Shown here: piece after piece, positions 59,195-64,000 of the stretch
Layout of the letters: each line of letters begins with the position of its first letter
Position numbering within the stretch: the first letter of the stretch is position 1
Source of the DNA: Rhodoluna sp.
GTDB lineage: Bacteria; Actinomycetota; Actinomycetes; Actinomycetales; Microbacteriaceae
Assembly (NCBI RefSeq): GCF_024639375.1
Contig: NZ_JAHEIM010000013.1
Coordinates: 1-64,000, forward strand
Reading direction: 5' to 3'
Length of the DNA stretch: 64,000 nucleotides
The notes under the pieces: model-generated
What the model saw: the letters and a program-made list of their open reading frames with translations, nothing else
What the model was told of the DNA's origin: nothing
Databases searched by the model: none
Position numbers and translations under genes: made by a program

Positions 59195-60475
59195 CTAAAG
59201 CGGCTTCGCTGCCAACATTCTTTCGAGTGCGATCTTTGCGTTTGTTGCAACGGCTGCATCAACCGAAATTTGGTTCACAACTTTGCCTTCAACAAGGTTC
59301 TCCAAAACCCAGGCAAGGTATCCCGGGTGAATTCGATACATGGTTGAGCAAGGGCACACCACTGGGTCAAGGCAGAAGATGTTGTGCTCTGGGTGCTGCG
59401 CTGCCAAGCGTTGCACCATGTTTACCTCGGTGCCAATTGCAAAAGTGGTTGGCTCGGTTGCGCCTTCAACTGCTTTGCGAATGTAATCGGTCGAGCCGTT
59501 TTCATCTGCGGCGTCAACGACTTCCATTGGGCACTCTGGGTGCACGATCACGCGAACACCTGGAAAGTCCACGCGTGCCTTTTCGATCTGGCCAACGTTG
59601 AAGCGCTTGTGAACTGAGCAGAAGCCGTTCCACAAAATAACCTTGGCGTCTTGCAATGCTTCGGATGTGTTGCTACCCATCTGCTTGCGACCGTGCCACA
59701 GCGGCATTTGCTCAAGGGTCACCCCCATGGCTTTAGCGGTGTTGCGGCCAAGGTGCTGATCGGGAAAAAACAGCACGCGCTGACCGCGCTCGAAGGCCCA
59801 CTTCAGCACAACTGCTGCGTTGGATGAGGTGCAAACGATTCCGCCGTGCTCGCCGCAAAATGCCTTGAGTGCAGCCGAAGAGTTCATGTATGTCACCGGG
59901 ATAATCGGCGCGCGACCCTGCGCGTCAGGTTCGCTGCCGTACAGTTCGGTGAGTTCTTCCCAGCACTGAGTCACTGAATCAATGTCGGCCATGTCGGCCA
60001 TTGAGCAACCCGCTGCCAGGTTTGGCAAAATTACGGATTGGTTTGGTGCAGAAAGAATGTCTGCGGTTTCTGCCATGAAGTGCACGCCACAAAAAACAAT
60101 CGCTTCTGCTTCTGGGTGAGCCTTGGCGGCGTTGGCAAGTTGAAATGAGTCACCTAGATAGTCGGCGTGCTGAACAATCTCGTCGCGCTGATAGAAGTGA
60201 CCAAGAATTACGACCTTGCTGCCAAGAGTTTCTTTGGCCTTGCGAATTCGATCGTGCAACTCTTCATCCGAAGCGTTTTTATAACTGTCTGGCAGTGCAC
60301 CCTGTCGCGGTGAGCCAGTTGGAATTACATCTTCACTTGATGCGCCAGGTCCATAGGCGGTAGGGCCGCCATCAAATTCCCATGGGCCCTTGGCTAGAGA
60401 AGGGCTACAGGTTGATTCACTCGATTTACCTGTGACAATCAACTGAATTCTTTCGTTGACTGATGCTGTTGTCAT
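59195..60475 (-). CDS. nadA: Quinolinate synthase
   Basis: VVILGHFYQRDEIVQHADYLGDSFQLA; VHPECPMEVVDAADENGST; CPCSTMYRIHPGYLAW. Confidence 0.97.
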   Translation of the reverse strand: MTTASVNERIQLIVTGKSSESTCSPSLAKGPWEFDGGPTAYGPGASSEDVIPTGSPRQGALPDSYKNASDEELHDRIRKAKETLGSKVVILGHFYQRDEIVQHADYLGDSFQLANAAKAHPEAEAIVFCGVHFMAETADILSAPNQSVILPNLAAGCSMADMADIDSVTQCWEELTELYGSEPDAQGRAPIIPVTYMNSSAALKAFCGEHGGIVCTSSNAAVVLKWAFERGQRVLFFPDQHLGRNTAKAMGVTLEQMPLWHGRKQMGSNTSEALQDAKVILWNGFCSVHKRFNVGQIEKARVDFPGVRVIVHPECPMEVVDAADENGSTDYIRKAVEGATEPTTFAIGTEVNMVQRLAAQHPEHNIFCLDPVVCPCSTMYRIHPGYLAWVLENLVEGKVVNQISVDAAVATNAKIALERMLAAKPL

Positions 60476-61185
60476 TGTTTTTCTCCTAGCGGGCCTAAAT
60501 CGGTTAAATCAATTGATGAGTCATAGCGGTAAAGCTGGGGTGGGCGGTGTCTGGTGCCAGCAAGTCGTTCACCGGTGGCAACCACTGCACCATTCGACTC
60601 CACCATGCGTCGAAAGTTCGCTGGGTCGAGTGGTTTGTTTAGCACTGCTTCATACACTTCGCGCAATTGAGCGAGGGTGAAAGTCTCTGGCAAGAATCCG
60701 TGGGCCAGGCGAGAGTATTCGAGTTTGTTGCGCAAACGCCAGAGCGCGTATTCAACAATCAGGTTGTGATCGAATGCCAGCTTTGGTAATTCATCGGCCC
60801 AGAACCAGTGAACGTTTTCGCTTTCGATTGCTTTCTCAGCTTCAACCGTGCCAACTAAAGCCCAGTAAACAATCGAGACCACTCTGTCTTCAAGTTTGCT
60901 CATCGGCGAACGGTCAAGATTTCCAAACGCATAGAGCTGCTCAAGGTATCGAGGTTCAAGGCCGGTGGTTTGTTTCAACTTGCTGGCCGCGGCGTCGGCC
61001 AAATCTTCATCAGGTTTGAGTGGCCCGCCGGGCAAAGCCCATTGACCTTCGAATGGCGCACGAATTCTTTTAACTAGAGGCAGGGCTAATTTGAGTTGCC
61101 CGTCTTCGCAAGGGCGAAGGGTGAAGATCACGGTCGAAACAGCAAGGCTTGGCGCTTCGATAGCGCTTGCAACCGAGGTGCTCAT
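60472..61185 (-). CDS. nrtR: NrtR-family NUDIX-like transcriptional regulator of NAD metabolism
   Basis: NUDIX-like N-terminus (LKPDEDLADAAASKLKQTTGLEPRYLEQLYAFG) plus wHTH (FTLAQLREVYEAVLNKPLDPANFRRMVES); first gene before nadA-B-C. Confidence 0.93.
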   Translation of the reverse strand: MSTSVASAIEAPSLAVSTVIFTLRPCEDGQLKLALPLVKRIRAPFEGQWALPGGPLKPDEDLADAAASKLKQTTGLEPRYLEQLYAFGNLDRSPMSKLEDRVVSIVYWALVGTVEAEKAIESENVHWFWADELPKLAFDHNLIVEYALWRLRNKLEYSRLAHGFLPETFTLAQLREVYEAVLNKPLDPANFRRMVESNGAVVATGERLAGTRHRPPQLYRYDSSIDLTDLGPLGEKQ

Positions 61186-61204
61186 CCGGGGGCCGATCTA
61201 GTAA

Positions 61205-61251
61205 AAGTCGAAATGACTATAAGTGCAGCAATCTTATAGTCAAATGGACTT
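61205..61251 (-). promoter_or_regulatory. Predicted nrtR-nadABC promoter/operator
   Basis: Imperfect 47-bp palindrome with perfect core GACTATAAG-N9-CTTATAGTC; reverse strand has TTGACT-16 nt-TATAGT; each arm contains AGTC-N5-GACT. Confidence 0.8.
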
Positions 61252-61260
61252 TAACTCAAA

Positions 61261-61731
61261 TCAGTCTTCGCCGATGTCTTCGTTCCAAAGGGTTGGGTTG
61301 GCCTCGATGAAGTCACCCATGAGCTTGATTAGCCCGGGGTCATTCAGCACGTGCACCTCGGCACCGTGTTCGGCAACCCAGTCCTGCCCGCCCATAAAGT
61401 TTTTGTCGTCGCCCACAATCACACGGCCAATTCCGAATTGACGAATAAGTCCCGAGCAATACCAACAGGGGCTCAGGCTGGTGGCCAAGGTGACTTTGCG
61501 ATAAGAGCGCTGGCGACCAGCATTTCTAAAAGCGCTGGTCTCGCCATGCATTGAGGCATCGCCTTCTTGCACACGAAGGTTGTGACCGCTGCCTAGCAGT
61601 TGTCCTTCTTCATCAAAAAGGGCTGCTCCAATTGGTATGCCCCCTTCGGATAAGCCGAGGTGAGCCTCGGCGATGGCAACCTGAAGTTTTTCTTCGTCAG
61701 TTTTAAAAACTTGACCAACTTTAAATTCCAT
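61261..61731 (-). CDS. Cytosine deaminase, fungal FCY1-like nucleoside/nucleobase deaminase family
   Basis: GGIPIGAALFDEEGQLLGSGHNLRVQEGDASMHGETSAFRNAGR; LSPCWYCSGLIRQFGI; C-terminal LWNEDIGED resembles yeast Fcy1 C-terminus. Confidence 0.85.
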   Translation of the reverse strand: MEFKVGQVFKTDEEKLQVAIAEAHLGLSEGGIPIGAALFDEEGQLLGSGHNLRVQEGDASMHGETSAFRNAGRQRSYRKVTLATSLSPCWYCSGLIRQFGIGRVIVGDDKNFMGGQDWVAEHGAEVHVLNDPGLIKLMGDFIEANPTLWNEDIGED

Positions 61732-61753
61732 CGCCGAGGCCTCTCGTTTGTTT

Positions 61754-63106
61754 TTACTTTTTGATCTTTAGTGCTTTGTAAAGCGCTGAATAAAGTGCCG
61801 CTGCAACAACAAAACCGACTAGCGGTGTGATGTCACCAAGACCCGCGGATAGTGGGCCGGTGTAAGCAACCTGGTTGGCGAATCCCCAAATTGAGAAAAC
61901 GGTTGCCACTACAAATGCAATTACTCCGGCAATGTTTTCGCCATTGCCCTCGAGATCGCTTGAGTGCTTGCGGCCGCGAACTAACCAGTCGGTCAGTACA
62001 ATAGAGATCCACGGAGCGACCCAGTAGCTTACTACTAGCAAGAAACCTTCGAACCCACCAACAAAATCACCCTTGATTGCCGCATATGCAGTGATCGAAC
62101 CGATGACGCCGGCAAGGGCAACCATAATCGCGCGACGCGCCTTGAAGCCAAGTTTGATGCCAACCGCAAGAAACGACATTGCGCCTGAATAAACATTAAG
62201 AACGTTTGCACCAATCGAGCCCACCGCGATGCCAAGCAGAACAAGTGCGGCTAGAAAATCATTGTGTAGCAAACCGGTGAAGTTGGAGGTTGGGTTTCCT
62301 TCAGGTGAGGCAACTGTCCAAGCCACTGCTCCAACCGACATCAGCAATGTGGTTGCGAACCAGTTTCCAAGACCAGCTGCTAATCCCAATTGTCGAGAGT
62401 TTGTGTTAGCAGGCAGGTAGCGAGTGTAGTCAGATGCAAATGCGGTCCAGCCTGCTGTGTATCCATAAGCCGCAGCTGCGGTCAATGTGAAGCCAATCAG
62501 ATTGAATGATGACTTATCTGCGGCAACAACATAGTTGCCCTGAGAAAGAACGATCACCGCGGCAATGCCAAAAACAACCACGAGGTAATAGAAGGCGTAG
62601 CGCTCAAACTTTTGAATCAAGTTGTGGCCGACAAAAGCAACCAGAATTTGCGCGACGACAACGATCAGCAGCGAAACTTCAATTGAAAGATGAGTTAGCG
62701 CCTGAAGTGCGAATGCACCCGAGGTTGAGTTCACGGCAAACCAGCCGATTCCGGCAACCAATGTTGAAAGGCCGGCAGGAATAATGTTGCCGAGCTTTCC
62801 AAAAGCGCTGCGACCAAGAACCATTTGTGGCAAACCAGTCTTTGGACCCCAGGTGCTAAGCACTCCGTGAGTAACTGCAGCAAGAGAGTTTCCGACTACG
62901 ACTGCTGCAATTGCTTGCCAGACGTTAAGCCCAAAAACAATAACAGCGAGAAAACCGATGAATATGGTTGCGAATTCTAGATTCGGAGACGACCAGACAG
63001 TGAACAGGTGCCATGCCTTGCCGTGACGTTCGCCAGCAGGAATTGGGGCGATGTCGTTGGTTTCGATAGTGGTTGCCTTAGCAGAGCCAGAGTTTGTATT
63101 TGACAT
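61754..63106 (-). CDS. NCS1-family cytosine/purine permease (CodB-like)
   Basis: Multi-TM; KAWHLFTVWSSPNLEFATIFIGF; adjacent to cytosine deaminase; ORF track start 63112, second ATG at 63106. Confidence 0.9.
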   Translation of the reverse strand: MSNTNSGSAKATTIETNDIAPIPAGERHGKAWHLFTVWSSPNLEFATIFIGFLAVIVFGLNVWQAIAAVVVGNSLAAVTHGVLSTWGPKTGLPQMVLGRSAFGKLGNIIPAGLSTLVAGIGWFAVNSTSGAFALQALTHLSIEVSLLIVVVAQILVAFVGHNLIQKFERYAFYYLVVVFGIAAVIVLSQGNYVVAADKSSFNLIGFTLTAAAAYGYTAGWTAFASDYTRYLPANTNSRQLGLAAGLGNWFATTLLMSVGAVAWTVASPEGNPTSNFTGLLHNDFLAALVLLGIAVGSIGANVLNVYSGAMSFLAVGIKLGFKARRAIMVALAGVIGSITAYAAIKGDFVGGFEGFLLVVSYWVAPWISIVLTDWLVRGRKHSSDLEGNGENIAGVIAFVVATVFSIWGFANQVAYTGPLSAGLGDITPLVGFVVAAALYSALYKALKIKK

Positions 63107-63192
63107 GACCATAATCTAGTGGCCTTTGAAAAATGAAAACGCCTATTCGCGAGTGTTTTACATGACCGACACAAAGGTATCTTTGTTGTGCA

Positions 63193-63894
63193 ATGACCTT
63201 CGATGATCCTCAATTAGCCGGGCTGCTGGCGGATGAATCTGCGCTCCTGGCATTCTTGGCCACAAACTTCGACCAGCGCGATCAAGAGGTTGTTAAAACC
63301 GTGGTTGAAGTAAACGACTTGCCAACAATTGCTCGTCTCGAAAATGTCGGCTTTCAGACTGGCCGTCAGTTCACCAAGGGTAAGCATCGCTATCTGCGCA
63401 TGAGTTGCGATCGCTATGACTACGTGCGCTTGATGGGTGAAACCAAGATGGCCGAATTCTTAGACATGGGTGTTTGGAGTTTCGCCTTCGACAGTGCAAA
63501 ACGTCGTGCCGGTTTGTGTGACTACACCAATAAGCAAATTTCTATCTCACGCTATTTGGTTGACATTCATGACATGGATGAATCGATGCAGGTTATTTTG
63601 CATGAGGTAGCGCATGCCATTTGCGGCAAAGCTGCGGGCCATGGCAAAAAGTGGCTGAGCACTGCAAAATCAATTGGCTATCGCGCCGAGAAATTCACGG
63701 GTAAAGAAATTGCTGTTGAAACCGCAACTTGGATTGGCACCTGCCCTAAGGGGCATAGGCATTACCGATATCGTCGACCAACCCGAATGCTGAGCTGTGC
63801 AATTTGCGCCCCGGGTTACGAGCAGCGCAATTTGATTCGCTGGCGTCACCGCGACGAAGTGCTACCGAGTTATGGCGAACCAAATCACCAATAA
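63193..63894 (+). CDS. SprT-like zinc metalloprotease-family protein
   Basis: VILHEVAHAICGKAAGHGKKWLSTAKSIG; C-terminal zinc-ribbon-like CPKGHRHYRYRRPTRMLSCAIC. Confidence 0.83.
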   Translation: MTFDDPQLAGLLADESALLAFLATNFDQRDQEVVKTVVEVNDLPTIARLENVGFQTGRQFTKGKHRYLRMSCDRYDYVRLMGETKMAEFLDMGVWSFAFDSAKRRAGLCDYTNKQISISRYLVDIHDMDESMQVILHEVAHAICGKAAGHGKKWLSTAKSIGYRAEKFTGKEIAVETATWIGTCPKGHRHYRYRRPTRMLSCAICAPGYEQRNLIRWRHRDEVLPSYGEPNHQ

Positions 63895-64000
63895 CGAAAC
63901 AACAAAACCGGAGAAGAAGTTCAGCCAGATAAATCGCTTCCAGCCTGCGTTAGCGGTTTCACAAGTTTCATCTGTGATGTTCCAGAATTTTCCAACAATC
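63862..64000 (-). CDS. C-terminal fragment of a membrane protein (continues beyond window)
   Basis: Reverse-strand open frame IVGKFWNITDETCETANAGWKRFIWLNFFSGFVVSLLVIWFAITR*; hydrophobic terminal helix; overlaps end of SprT-like gene. Confidence 0.5.
   Translation of the reverse strand, partial: IVGKFWNITDETCETANAGWKRFIWLNFFSGFVVSLLVIWFAITR

Overview
The window is a gene-dense chromosomal segment of an actinobacterium. WhiB proteins, MtrA-MtrB-LpqB, AccA3/AccD/AccE, an Rv3235-like protein and PdtaS beside WhiB1 support this. Compact spacing and moderate GC fit a streamlined Microbacteriaceae-like genome, but that placement is inference. I see no transposon, prophage, CRISPR array or rRNA. Contents in order: sdh operon end; manC; nucleoside uptake and salvage locus (BMP lipoprotein, ABC ATPase, two permeases, cdd, deoA, add, PTS IIA/IIB without IIC, phosphohexomutase, PNP); acyl-CoA carboxylase genes and birA; a two-component locus with a degenerate kinase-like third gene; purK/purE; a cell-envelope block (LCP protein, lipoprotein, LysM repeat protein, O-antigen-ligase-like protein); manA; whiB; GT2; DUF5719; manB; ahcY; mtrAB-lpqB; comF; hpf; secA; a poorly characterised cluster (Rv3235-like, unknown, SAF-domain, atypical MinD/CpaE-like ATPase); pdtaS; whiB1; bcp; tRNA-Lys; an NrtR-NAD biosynthesis operon; a fungal-type cytosine deaminase with an NCS1 permease; and a SprT-like protein. 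Strongest second-look items: a 47-bp imperfect palindrome covering the predicted nrtR promoter, the secA-adjacent SAF/MinD-like cluster, the orphan PTS IIA/IIB pair, the degenerate kinase-like protein, the ~9-repeat LysM protein, six candidate leaderless promoters, and a hairpin-rich intergenic region at 21.6-21.8 kb. All calls come from reading the sequence; no database search was run.
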